The position numbers were made by a program, and so were the translations under genes. This document shows positions 9,942 to 19,260 of a stretch of DNA of 33,132 nt, one piece after another. The notes beneath the pieces are model-generated. The model searched no databases. It was not told the origin of the DNA and saw only the letters and a program-made list of their open reading frames with translations. The stretch's first letter is position 1. Each line of letters starts with the position of its first letter. This DNA is from Clostridiales bacterium (GTDB lineage: Bacteria; Bacillota; Clostridia; Caldicoprobacterales; UBA3941): contig JAAYRX010000003.1 of NCBI GenBank assembly GCA_012518535.1, positions 1 through 33,132 on the forward strand, read 5' to 3'.

Positions 9942-12164
9942 TTACTCTACTTTTTCCTCAACTTTTGGGTATTCTACCCTCTCATGAAAAAATCCAGTCA
10001 TTACACCAGTAAAAGCGTTTGAAATGGTGTTTAGGTCTTTAAGAGTTAGATGACAGTCGTCTAATTGCCCATCTTCCAATTTACTTCTTACCAGCCGATG
10101 AATCAAGGTCTCCACCTTCTCGGGGTTAGGATCTGAAATAGACCTTACAGCCGCCTCAACCGTATCGGCCATCATTACTATGGCAGTTTCCTTCTTTTTG
10201 GGTTTTGGGCCAGGGTATCTAAAATCATCAATATGAACACTTCCATCCTCGTCCTCTTCTTTGGCTTTATGGTAAAAATAGGCTACTGAAGTTGTGCCAT
10301 GGTGCTGGACAATAAAGTCCTGGATCACCTTAGGCAATTTGTATTTCTTGGCCAGTTCTATACCATCCTTTACATGGGAGATGATTATATGAGTGCTTAA
10401 GCTGGGATTCAAATTGTCGTGAGGATTCCCCATAGCTATTTGATTTTCCTTAAAGTAAAAAGGTCTTTTAATTTTCCCTGTATCATGATAATAGGCACCT
10501 ACCCGGGCCAGGAGACCATCGGCACCTACAGCCTCAGCTGCGTTTTCGGCAAGGTTAGCCACAATAATACTATGGTGATATGTGCCCGGTGCCTCCATAA
10601 GCATACGCTTTAATATGGGATGGTTGGGATTCGATAATTCTACCAGTTTTATGGGTGTAACAATACCAAACAAGTTTTCCCATATAGGCAATGTCCCTAC
10701 CAAAAAGATCCCGGACAACAGCCCACCCCCTATACCCCAAAGGGATGTCTTTAAGGCAGCAAACCAACCACTGGAAGACATCATCTCCAAAGCAAATATA
10801 CTTGCAAAGTTTACGATGCTTGTTGCGATGCCCGCCCATACAAGGCCATTTCGCTGTTTTGCATTGTTGCATATATATATACCCAAGATCCCTCCGGTCA
10901 AGGTCATTATTATTATGTTGAGCGAATTATCAAACATTACACCGAATAATAAGGATAAAGCTACATTGACGATTCCGGCAGCCAAAGGTCCCACCAATAT
11001 TGTTAAGAGCATAGCTCCCAGGGCAGTGGGAATAAGATATTGATGAATCTGGCTTGTAGACAAGGCAAGACCCAGAACCATCCAAATAATCAGGCTCACC
11101 ATCAAAAGATGTGCAGGATTGGTTATTGCTCGTTTTTCAAAAGCTGTAAGGAAGAGGATTACCACAATTTCAGTTAATAAAACAATTATGCCTATGCCTA
11201 GGACAACAGGGATGTTCAGCTTCTCTTCCTTTAACATGCCTAACTTTTGCAGCATAGCATATTGCTGTTCGCTTATGGGCTGTCCTGCCTGTACTATATA
11301 TTGGCCCTTTTTATACATAACAGGTTCAACGTTTTCAGCAGCGCGATCCCTCTCCTCCTCCGTAGCCTTTTCGTCAAGGATCATATTTGATCTTAATGTT
11401 GATACACCAATACTAGTGCCCAGTATCCTTAACTCATTGGAAATCGGTAGGGACATCATCTCTTCCCTTAAGGCATTTTTTGCTTCCAATAGGTTGTCCT
11501 GCTTGATATGCAACTCTAATAGCCCACTTAATGCAGTTAATAGGTGTTCCTGTAATTGATTCAGTTCCTCAATATCAGCATTGAGGCAGGCAAGGATCTC
11601 GTCTCTTGATAACATTATGGGAAAATTGTCTCTGATTTCGCCGATAAACTGGTCCGTTAATATCTCATCAGGACTTGGCTCCCTCAGGTCTTCTACCGAG
11701 GTATCGGCTTCCTCACTAACACTCTCTTCGCCCGTAGTTTCTGCATTTTGATCCTCATAAATCATTTGGGCTTGTAACTCTTGCTTATAAGCTGTAAACC
11801 TTTCTTCCACTAATATTCTGGCCTCATCTATTCGATTAAATACATCTTCAACTTCAGCCAAAACACTTTCACTTATATGTTCATCAAATCTATATATGGG
11901 AGACACACTGTCCCTTGCAGCCTGTCGAAGCTTATCAGTGGCAATGGTATCCTCTGCGTCCCATGGTGCACTTATAGGGGTTTGTACTATATCTCCTTCT
12001 TTCAAGGAAAACTGTTTGGGTATAACGGCAGTCATAAGCACAGCGAAGACAATGATATAATTGAACACGGCTAATAAAACCCCTAACACCTTCGTGCTCC
12101 GTAGGAAATCTATAAATCCCCTTATGTGAGGGCTTCCCCCTTTTCTGGTAACAGCTTGATTCAC
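9942..12164 (-). CDS. pgpH: 7TM-HD family c-di-AMP phosphodiesterase (PgpH/YqfF-like)
   Basis: 740 aa; N-term TM plus extracytoplasmic domain, multiple TMs, HD domain APGTYHHSIIVANLAENAAEAVGADGLLARVGAYYHDTGKI...QHHGT; GTG start after GGGAGG. Confidence 0.93.
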   Translation of the reverse strand: MNQAVTRKGGSPHIRGFIDFLRSTKVLGVLLAVFNYIIVFAVLMTAVIPKQFSLKEGDIVQTPISAPWDAEDTIATDKLRQAARDSVSPIYRFDEHISESVLAEVEDVFNRIDEARILVEERFTAYKQELQAQMIYEDQNAETTGEESVSEEADTSVEDLREPSPDEILTDQFIGEIRDNFPIMLSRDEILACLNADIEELNQLQEHLLTALSGLLELHIKQDNLLEAKNALREEMMSLPISNELRILGTSIGVSTLRSNMILDEKATEEERDRAAENVEPVMYKKGQYIVQAGQPISEQQYAMLQKLGMLKEEKLNIPVVLGIGIIVLLTEIVVILFLTAFEKRAITNPAHLLMVSLIIWMVLGLALSTSQIHQYLIPTALGAMLLTILVGPLAAGIVNVALSLLFGVMFDNSLNIIIMTLTGGILGIYICNNAKQRNGLVWAGIATSIVNFASIFALEMMSSSGWFAALKTSLWGIGGGLLSGIFLVGTLPIWENLFGIVTPIKLVELSNPNHPILKRMLMEAPGTYHHSIIVANLAENAAEAVGADGLLARVGAYYHDTGKIKRPFYFKENQIAMGNPHDNLNPSLSTHIIISHVKDGIELAKKYKLPKVIQDFIVQHHGTTSVAYFYHKAKEEDEDGSVHIDDFRYPGPKPKKKETAIVMMADTVEAAVRSISDPNPEKVETLIHRLVRSKLEDGQLDDCHLTLKDLNTISNAFTGVMTGFFHERVEYPKVEEKVE

Positions 12165-12210
12165 TATAACCTCCCTCTTCCTGAATAGAAGAACTTAAGC
12201 AATAAAAGTT

Positions 12211-12238
12211 ATCTTATAAAAGGGTAATAACAAGTCAA
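12211..12238 (-). promoter_or_regulatory. Putative internal sigma-A promoter upstream of the 7TM-HD gene
   Basis: TTGACT (12233-12238) - 16 nt - TAAGAT (12211-12216) on the minus strand, between phoH and the 7TM-HD gene. Confidence 0.45.
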
Positions 12239-12271
12239 CATCTCCTAAACAACCAGTGCTACCGAATAAGG

Positions 12272-13255
12272 TCAGGAGATGTCGTTCATTTTCTTTCTAT
12301 GGTAGTTATCATAGGCCCTGATAATTGACATTACAAGCTCATGCCTGACAACGTCTCTGTGGGTTAAGCGAACAAAGCCGATACCTTTGATCCCTTTTAA
12401 AACATCAGAGGCCTCAACCAAACCGGATTTTGCACCCGACACCAGATCTATTTGGGTTATATCTCCATTTATTACTGCTTTGGAGCCTATCCCAAGACGA
12501 GTTAAGAACATCTTCATCTGCTCAGAGGTAGTATTCTGAGCCTCATCCAGTATTATAAATGCATCATCCAATGTCCTGCCACGCATATAGGCCAGTGGAG
12601 CCACTTCAATAATACCCCGATCGATTAGCCTGGTATAGGTCTCGAGCCCCATTAAGTCATGTAATGCATCATATAGAGGTCTTAGATAGGGGTCCACCTT
12701 GTTTTGCAGATCCCCGGGTAGAAACCCAAGTTTTTCCCCGGCCTCCACAGCCGGTCTGGTTAAAATAATCCGACTTATATCCTTGTTTTTGAAGGCATTT
12801 ACTGCCATGGCCATAGCCAGATACGTCTTTCCGGTACCGGCAGGACCAATACCAAAGACTATATCATTATGTCTCATAGCATTTACGTATTGTGTCTGCC
12901 CTAAAGTTTTGCATTTGATCTGCTTCCCCTTATAGGTGACACATATAACGTCATCTGTCAGCTCTACAATATGGTCGGTCTCACCAGCCTTTACCAATTG
13001 TGTAATATACCTTACCCTGCCTTTATCTACTCTGGTACCGTCCTCTATTCCATCTAAAAGCTTGTTTAGAACAGTATAAGCCATCTCAACGGATTTCTCA
13101 TTGCCGCTGATCCTTAGTTGAGTCTGGCGTGCAATTATCTGTACTCCAAATTCCTCTTCCAGCAAACGGATGTTTTCATCAAATTTCCCAAAGAGTTCCA
13201 TCATATGGTTCAGGTTTTGTATGTCAATCAATCTTTCCTTTTGAAATTCCTCCAA
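12272..13255 (-). CDS. phoH: PhoH family ATPase
   Basis: FGIGPAGTGKTYLAMAMAV, RIILTRPAVEAGEKLGFLPGDLQNKVDPYLRPLYDAL, FIILDEAQNTT; TTG start at 13255 after AGGAGG. Confidence 0.96.
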   Translation of the reverse strand: MEEFQKERLIDIQNLNHMMELFGKFDENIRLLEEEFGVQIIARQTQLRISGNEKSVEMAYTVLNKLLDGIEDGTRVDKGRVRYITQLVKAGETDHIVELTDDVICVTYKGKQIKCKTLGQTQYVNAMRHNDIVFGIGPAGTGKTYLAMAMAVNAFKNKDISRIILTRPAVEAGEKLGFLPGDLQNKVDPYLRPLYDALHDLMGLETYTRLIDRGIIEVAPLAYMRGRTLDDAFIILDEAQNTTSEQMKMFLTRLGIGSKAVINGDITQIDLVSGAKSGLVEASDVLKGIKGIGFVRLTHRDVVRHELVMSIIRAYDNYHRKKMNDIS

Positions 13256-13266
13256 ATAACTTCCTC

Positions 13267-14457
13267 CTAATTGGTTAAAAGCTCCACTTGTTCTGCTATA
13301 TCTTCCAATACTTCGATATATACTATTGCATCATAACCTGTATCTTTTATAATATCGTATTTGAACGTTTTGTCAATGATTTTCACTCCCTTGGGAATCC
13401 TTTTGAAAGCATCCTCCATGGCCCTTTCAGAGGCCTTTTCCTTGGCCAGATCCATACCATCCCCTTGTTCTATTGTCGTTAGCTCGTAATAATCCCTTAT
13501 GGTCCAGGAAATCCAGCCAAGTTTTGATATACCCAGAAAGGGTTCTTCTCTCTCTTCAACCTCATATTCGTCAAAGGGTATATCTTTCCTATCTATATCA
13601 ATCTCCCACTCCTTTGTTTCAAGAACCTTGTGGGTGACTTTTCTCCCTGTTCTAACCTTAAGCACATCCCTTATGTCCCCATATCCCCTTCCTTCATACC
13701 AAGTTCTGGCGAATACTTTGGCTTTTGCGTGTACATAACGGATTGTTTCCATATCTTCGTGGTGTATTATTCCGCTGACTAAAAGTTGCCCCTTTCTAAC
13801 GGTATCACCCACCTCTACCAATGCATCCCCTTCCAGGACCAGGATCTGATTTATAATTCCGTCTTTGGAAGCGATAATATTACAAGGCGTTTCAGCATCC
13901 AGCAATTTTGGAGGCTTTTCCCTTTCTACTGCCCTGATGATAGCTTTGGTCCCCTTGAATTCTATGCTGACCCATGAAAGTTCAGGAATCTCTATAAGCA
14001 TTTCATTCTCTATCTTCCAAGTATCCAGTTTTCCCTTATATGCTCCAGGTTTTATACCCTTCTTTTCAAGGTTGGAGTAAATAATATCCGGATTGATCTT
14101 TAGTGTTCCCACTACCTCAACCTGCCATATGAAAGATGATAGGACATACAAAGTAGTCATAAACACTACTATGCCGGTTAGTAGCATCTTGCGATGTCTA
14201 AAACGGTATAGGATAAAGGGAAACCCTTTTTTATTCATTATTCTTATTTTAGCATGTACTTTTCTTGCGATTGGTGGCAAGGATTTAAAATCTTTAATCC
14301 CTATATTGGCATTAAGAGATGTATAACTTATCCGTCTTATCCCCCATAGTTTAATGCCCCTGCTAACGCACAGGTTAATAAACTTCTCAAGGGACAGACC
14401 ATCAACCCTTATAACCAGATAACCAATGAAATAATTCCAAACTCTTAAGAAGATCAT
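13267..14457 (-). CDS. yqfD: Sporulation protein YqfD
   Basis: FLRVWNYFIGYLVIRVDGLSLEKFINLC N-terminus, single TM, YqfD-type C-terminal region; the GTG at 14466 lies in the SD AGGGGTGAG, so ATG 14457 is the likely start. Confidence 0.92.
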   Translation of the reverse strand: MIFLRVWNYFIGYLVIRVDGLSLEKFINLCVSRGIKLWGIRRISYTSLNANIGIKDFKSLPPIARKVHAKIRIMNKKGFPFILYRFRHRKMLLTGIVVFMTTLYVLSSFIWQVEVVGTLKINPDIIYSNLEKKGIKPGAYKGKLDTWKIENEMLIEIPELSWVSIEFKGTKAIIRAVEREKPPKLLDAETPCNIIASKDGIINQILVLEGDALVEVGDTVRKGQLLVSGIIHHEDMETIRYVHAKAKVFARTWYEGRGYGDIRDVLKVRTGRKVTHKVLETKEWEIDIDRKDIPFDEYEVEEREEPFLGISKLGWISWTIRDYYELTTIEQGDGMDLAKEKASERAMEDAFKRIPKGVKIIDKTFKYDIIKDTGYDAIVYIEVLEDIAEQVELLTN

Positions 14458-14563
14458 GGCACTCACCCCTAATTGTCTTATATTCCTTATCCTATAGCAT
14501 TATTCCATAGAAGGGTCATGCCACCTAAATAGCTCGACTGAAATTGCCTAATAGCTTCACCCG

Positions 14564-14842
14564 CTATATAAATTCTATAGACTTTATATCCCCGCTTATC
14601 ATGATATCTTCTTCGGCAATATTTCGAAGATGCAACTCTTCCCCTTGTACCCTGATTAATCCTATGGTCGAATTGACTCTTATGATGCTTGGAGTGTATT
14701 CGATAATCCCCCTGTGATTTTCTACCAACATCTGGTTATTGCCAATCAAATTGATTTTCGGCATATTGAGGGTTATTTCTTTAGGCAGCTCAAACATCTC
14801 AGAAACAGTGGCTTTTACCGTCTGCAACTTCTTTTTTTTCAT
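14564..14842 (-). CDS. yqfC: Sporulation protein YqfC
   Basis: 92 aa; LPKEITLNMPKINLIGNNQMLVENHRGIIEYTPSIIRV; adjacent to yqfD. Confidence 0.92.
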   Translation of the reverse strand: MKKKKLQTVKATVSEMFELPKEITLNMPKINLIGNNQMLVENHRGIIEYTPSIIRVNSTIGLIRVQGEELHLRNIAEEDIMISGDIKSIEFI

Positions 14843-14960
14843 AAAACTACCCCTTTAATCTAATTTACCATTAATATGAACTGGGAAATTGAAGTTTAAC
14901 TTGAGCTGTATCTACTATAGATAACTGAAAAATTAAACTTCTTGACTAATCTATTCTATG

Positions 14961-15000
14961 CAAAAACAACAAAACTAGAATGTATTCATCATTCTAGTTT
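14961..15000 (-). terminator. Intrinsic terminator downstream of the small membrane protein gene
   Basis: AAACTAGAAT (14972-14981) / ATTCTAGTTT (14991-15000), followed on the minus strand by TTTTGTTGTTTTTG. Confidence 0.75.
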
Positions 15001-15012
15001 CGCCAGTATATT

Positions 15013-15405
15013 CTATCTTCTTTTACTCTTTGGTGCCGCCAAAATTTCAGATAGGATTATTCCCTCTATCAGTTTATCTTTGGTCAACCCCTCGAGTATC
15101 CCTTTATGTTGTTTCTTCATTGGGGTCATGACAGGCTTTTGCTTTACCCTTTGAGTACTATTTCGATGCCTGGGTTCCAATTTCATTTGTGTCATTGGCT
15201 GCTTGGTAATGTGGGGACTTTCTATCCCGATTGTGTATTCCGGACTAGTCCTGTTCACACCGGTCTCTTGATGTTTGAATTCTTGTGGACCGGTTGGGAT
15301 TCCCATATTTGTATCCCTGGTTTGTGGTTTTTTTATCCCACCTATTGCCTTCACAATATTAATTACAATGGAAGCAAAGATAAAAAAAATCAATATTTCA
15401 GACAT
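15013..15405 (-). CDS. Uncharacterised small single-pass membrane protein
   Basis: AGGAGG upstream of ATG 15405; MSEILIFFIFASIVINIVKAIGG hydrophobic N-term, polar linker, C-term LIEGIILSEILAAPKSKRR; ORF track start (15462) is upstream of the SD. Confidence 0.7.
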   Translation of the reverse strand: MSEILIFFIFASIVINIVKAIGGIKKPQTRDTNMGIPTGPQEFKHQETGVNRTSPEYTIGIESPHITKQPMTQMKLEPRHRNSTQRVKQKPVMTPMKKQHKGILEGLTKDKLIEGIILSEILAAPKSKRR

Positions 15406-15482
15406 CTTGCATATCCTCCTTTTTTTTGCTATTAAGCAACCCATAGTCCGGAGCGTAGACACAAAACCAATGTAAACTTGTA

Positions 15483-16784
15483 TTATTCTTTGTCCCTTTC
15501 CACAATCACGGATAGCCCTCCGGTCTGAATCACCTTAATACAGGTACCGCGCTTGATATACTCCCCTTGGGTCACTGCATCCAACCTGGTTCCGTCAATG
15601 TTTACAATCCCTGAAGGCCTTAAGGTGGTTAAGGCTACACCCTTTCTCCCTAGTAGATTCATATTTCTGTCTTCTTCGACTGTATCCGATTCACCTATAA
15701 TGGCTTCAGGCAAAACAAGACTTCTAAATACACCCACCCGTACCAGTAAATATATAAGCATTGGGGCAATAATTACGCTTATCCCGGATGCAATTCCCAG
15801 ATTCCTAATACCTCTTACAGGATCCGATGCAATAAATACGATACCTATCAAAATCGCACTAATCCCACTAATCCCCGGAATACCAAACCCGGGAATCATT
15901 GCCTCTATAAGCAATAATATGACACCGATAAGGAACAATAAGACAGGCCACCATTGTGAATAACCCGCAATAATATTGGAACCGAAATAAAGTGTGAGAG
16001 CAGTTATTCCCACAACACCAAATATACCAAAGCCCTCAGTAAATATCTCAATGATGATTGCTATTATCCCTATTGCCAGTATTATCGGTGCTACACTGCC
16101 CTGGGTTATGAATTGGGCCAATCTGACCAATAGATCCGGCGAAGCTTTAACTATATTTGCCTCCGCAAATCCCAAATAAGTCAAAACATTTTGTCGGCCT
16201 TTCAGTACCGCTTCGGCATATCCGTATTCTTTAGCAGTCTCAGCGGTTATGTCCAGCAAGGAACCGGACGGGGAAAGTCCTGGGATATCAATATCCTTAT
16301 CTACCATTGCAGCGGCGATGGTCTTATCCCTGCCATTTTTCTCTGCTGTGGCTTCAAATTCACCTCTAATGGCTGCTACAGCCTTTATGCTATATGGTAT
16401 AGGTTCAGCTGCCCCCATATGGCTGCCGGGGGCCATAATAATTCTGGGAGCACTAATGGATAAAAGAGCCCCTGCTGACAAGGCCCTATCCTCAATATAC
16501 ACAATAATGGGGATACTTGTATCTTCAATGGCCTCTTTCATTCGAAAAGCAGCATCAACCCTTCCTCCAAGGGTAGATATCTCTACCAGTATTGCATCCA
16601 CCTTTTTTTCTTCTGCTTCTTTGATGCTCTTTTTGAAAAACGTAGCCATAGCAGGAGTTATTTCTCCGTTTATGGGAATAACATAGACAGTTGTTCTGCT
16701 CTCTGCCCATATTCCAATAAAATTCGTACCAATTGTTATAAGTAATATTAAACCTAAAACTATCATGAGGGTTCTTTTCTTCAT
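15483..16784 (-). CDS. NfeD family membrane-bound ClpP-class serine protease
   Basis: VYVIPINGEITPAMATFFKKSIKEAE, catalytic ALSAGALLSISAPRIIMAPGSHMGAAEPI, several TMs, C-term NfeD OB-like domain; ATG 16784 precedes a clear signal segment. Confidence 0.93.
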   Translation of the reverse strand: MKKRTLMIVLGLILLITIGTNFIGIWAESRTTVYVIPINGEITPAMATFFKKSIKEAEEKKVDAILVEISTLGGRVDAAFRMKEAIEDTSIPIIVYIEDRALSAGALLSISAPRIIMAPGSHMGAAEPIPYSIKAVAAIRGEFEATAEKNGRDKTIAAAMVDKDIDIPGLSPSGSLLDITAETAKEYGYAEAVLKGRQNVLTYLGFAEANIVKASPDLLVRLAQFITQGSVAPIILAIGIIAIIIEIFTEGFGIFGVVGITALTLYFGSNIIAGYSQWWPVLLFLIGVILLLIEAMIPGFGIPGISGISAILIGIVFIASDPVRGIRNLGIASGISVIIAPMLIYLLVRVGVFRSLVLPEAIIGESDTVEEDRNMNLLGRKGVALTTLRPSGIVNIDGTRLDAVTQGEYIKRGTCIKVIQTGGLSVIVERDKE

Positions 16785-16981
16785 ATAGGCTCGCCTCTGA
16801 ATAAATAGAATTTTGATATGTCTCACATCTATATTGATTCCCTAAAAATCACACCAGTCCTTCTTTTGCAATATTGGTCAGCTCTGTACCAGAAAAGTAT
16901 AATTCAATTATACTATATTATCAGATTATTTTCATTATTATTTAGCAGATTAACCTCTGTAAATATAAGTTTACAATAAAA

Positions 16982-17006
16982 AAACCTGATGGCTATCATC
17001 AGGTTT
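16982..17006 (-). terminator. Intrinsic terminator downstream of rpsU
   Basis: AAACCTGATG (16982-16991) / CATCAGGTTT (16997-17006), followed by T7 on the minus strand. Confidence 0.85.
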
Positions 17007-17154
17007 CATCTCTAATAATATCTGGATTTCCTCCCAAGTTTACAGTTGTCAATACCAAAACAAACTTATACCTTTATTGATTCTCATATTTTTATGGATT
17101 GATTCCTATACTTCCATTACACACTGAATTCATACCATTGAACAAAAACAAATA

Positions 17155-17340
17155 CTAATATCTTTTTCTTCTGGCCGCCTTACGGGCTGCTTCAGATTTC
17201 TTTTTACGCCTAACGCTGGGTTTCTCATAATGCTCCCTTTTGCGGACTTCTGCTAAAACTCCTGATCTCGCGCATTGGCGCTTGAAGCGTTTCAAAGCAT
17301 TTTCGAAGGATTCATTTTCTCCTACCTTAATCTCAGACAT
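17155..17340 (-). CDS. rpsU: 30S ribosomal protein S21
   Basis: [71 protein letters not shown] upstream of ATG 17340. Confidence 0.97.
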   Translation of the reverse strand: MSEIKVGENESFENALKRFKRQCARSGVLAEVRKREHYEKPSVRRKKKSEAARKAARRKRY

Positions 17341-17426
17341 TTGCTTTCCCTCCCTCCGCTGGAACAATTACCCTGTCATGTAAAAATGAGAATCTAAAAA
17401 AGGGATGTTCTAGCAGCAACTATTCT

Positions 17427-17456
17427 ATTATATCCCATAGTTTTTCCTTATGTCAA
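17427..17456 (-). promoter_or_regulatory. Sigma-A promoter of rpsU
   Basis: TTGACA (17451-17456) - 18 nt - TATAAT (17427-17432) on the minus strand; both hexamers perfect consensus. Confidence 0.75.
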
Positions 17457-17470
17457 TAATGAAGTTTTAA

Positions 17471-17824
17471 CTATGCTAACTTATTTGGAAGAGGGCAGCC
17501 CCCTAATATGTGAAAGTGCAAATGCTCAACCATCATCCCACTGTCACTGCCACAATTAACAATAACCCTGTATCCAGACTCATAAACTCCCAACTTCTTG
17601 GCTATTTGGGGTATTTGTATCATGATATCAGAAAGAGTTTCACTATTTTCATCGTTTACGTGATTTAAAGAGGGAATATGCTCTTTGGGAATAACCAATA
17701 CATGTACCGGCGCATTTGGTGCGATATCATGAAAGGCAATAATCCTATCATCTTCATATACCCTTTTTGATGGAATATCCCCATTAATGATCTTACAAAA
17801 AACACAATTCTGGTTATCCGGCAT
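17471..17824 (-). CDS. HIT family (histidine triad) nucleotide hydrolase
   Basis: CVFCKIINGDIPSKRVYEDDRIIAFHDIAPNAPVHVLVIPKEHI and HLHFHILGG. Confidence 0.95.
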   Translation of the reverse strand: MPDNQNCVFCKIINGDIPSKRVYEDDRIIAFHDIAPNAPVHVLVIPKEHIPSLNHVNDENSETLSDIMIQIPQIAKKLGVYESGYRVIVNCGSDSGMMVEHLHFHILGGCPLPNKLA

Positions 17825-17925
17825 ATCTTACACCACCTCCCAAGATATATATTCTACATCAATACATAAAAACCCTCTTTTATTATCCAATTTGCTGTTT
17901 CATTAGGTGTTTTAGTCGGTTGAAA

Positions 17926-19260
17926 TTAACCTATATTGGCCTTATCGGTCAATTTACCCAGCATTATATTGTCTTTTAAATCCACCAGGTTTACTAGTAC
18001 CATTGAGCCTATAAGTCCCTCGTGTCCCGGTACGGCTACCCTAATATAGTGTTGGGTGTAGCCTTCATACCAGCCTTCCTTATTCTTACTCGTCTCCTCA
18101 AATAAGACCCATTCTTCCCTGCCTAAAAAAGATCTTAGATAGTTTTTTTCCATTTCCCGACCCAGACCTATCAATCTACGACTCCTGGATTCCTTTATAT
18201 CCTCTGTAATCTGATCCTTGTATCTTGCCGCCGGTGTACCCTTCCTGGGTGAATATTTAAAAACATGAATCCGGCTAAAATTGATCTCCTTTACAAATTC
18301 AACAGTACTATCAAACTCTTCCTGGGTCTCACCGGGAAAACCCACCATTATATCAGTTGTTATAGCCACATCAGGGATATATCTTCTTATTCTGTTCACT
18401 ATCTCCCTATATTGTGCTGTTGTATACTTACGATTCATTCTCCTTAGGGTAGAATCGTTCCCACTTTGCAAAGACAAGTGATAATGACTACAAACCCTGG
18501 TCATATTTTTTACTTCCCTTACAAAATCCTCTGTTAGCAGGGTCGGCTCTATGGATCCCAATCTAATCCTCTTAATACCTTCTAGACCGTGGATCTCCTT
18601 TATAAGGGTCAATAAATCCATGCCGCCTAAGTCTTTACCATAGGACGCTACATGAATCCCAGTCAAGACAAATTCTTTAAATCCTGCCTCTATAAGATCT
18701 TTCACCTGGCGTGTCACATCCATAGGTTTTCGACTTCTAACAGGACCCCTCGCATAGGGTATGATACAATATGAACAAAATCGATCACACCCCTCCTGAA
18801 TCTTCAGCACCGCCCTGGTCTTATCTTCAAAGGTAGTGATGTGCATCTCCTCAAATTCTTCTACCTGCATGATATCCCGGACCACATCTATAGGCTTATC
18901 CATATCCAGTGCCTTTTCAACGTACTGGACTATGTCGTTTCTATCACTCGTTCCCAATACCAGATCTACCCCGGGTATTTCCAATATCTCCTTGGCTGCT
19001 GTCTGTGCATAGCATCCTACCACGGCAATAACTGCATTAGGGTTTAATCGATTAGCCCTTCGAATCATTTGCCTCGATTTCCTATCACCTAAATTGGTTA
19101 CAGTGCAGGTGTTGATTACATATACATCTGCGATATCACCAAATTCAGTTATATTATATCCGTTTTGAACAAACTTTTCCTGCATGGCTTGGGTATCATA
19201 TTGGTTAACCTTGCAACCCAAGGTATGAAAAGCCACTGATTTACCATGCCTTGATTTCAT
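17926..19260 (-). CDS. mtaB: tRNA t6A37 methylthiotransferase MtaB
   Basis: VAFHTLGCKVNQYDTQAM, radical SAM CDRFCSYCIIPYARGPVRSR, C-terminal TRAM-like region. Confidence 0.96.
   Translation of the reverse strand: MKSRHGKSVAFHTLGCKVNQYDTQAMQEKFVQNGYNITEFGDIADVYVINTCTVTNLGDRKSRQMIRRANRLNPNAVIAVVGCYAQTAAKEILEIPGVDLVLGTSDRNDIVQYVEKALDMDKPIDVVRDIMQVEEFEEMHITTFEDKTRAVLKIQEGCDRFCSYCIIPYARGPVRSRKPMDVTRQVKDLIEAGFKEFVLTGIHVASYGKDLGGMDLLTLIKEIHGLEGIKRIRLGSIEPTLLTEDFVREVKNMTRVCSHYHLSLQSGNDSTLRRMNRKYTTAQYREIVNRIRRYIPDVAITTDIMVGFPGETQEEFDSTVEFVKEINFSRIHVFKYSPRKGTPAARYKDQITEDIKESRSRRLIGLGREMEKNYLRSFLGREEWVLFEETSKNKEGWYEGYTQHYIRVAVPGHEGLIGSMVLVNLVDLKDNIMLGKLTDKANIG

Noticed and set aside
10570-10872. 100-aa minus-strand ORF inside the 7TM-HD gene in an alternative frame
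   Set aside because: Entirely nested in a conserved CDS; no independent evidence
10582-11559. Plus-strand ORFs of 153 and 146 aa opposite the 7TM-HD gene
   Set aside because: Antisense shadow ORFs of a long conserved membrane protein; no SD and no recognisable domain
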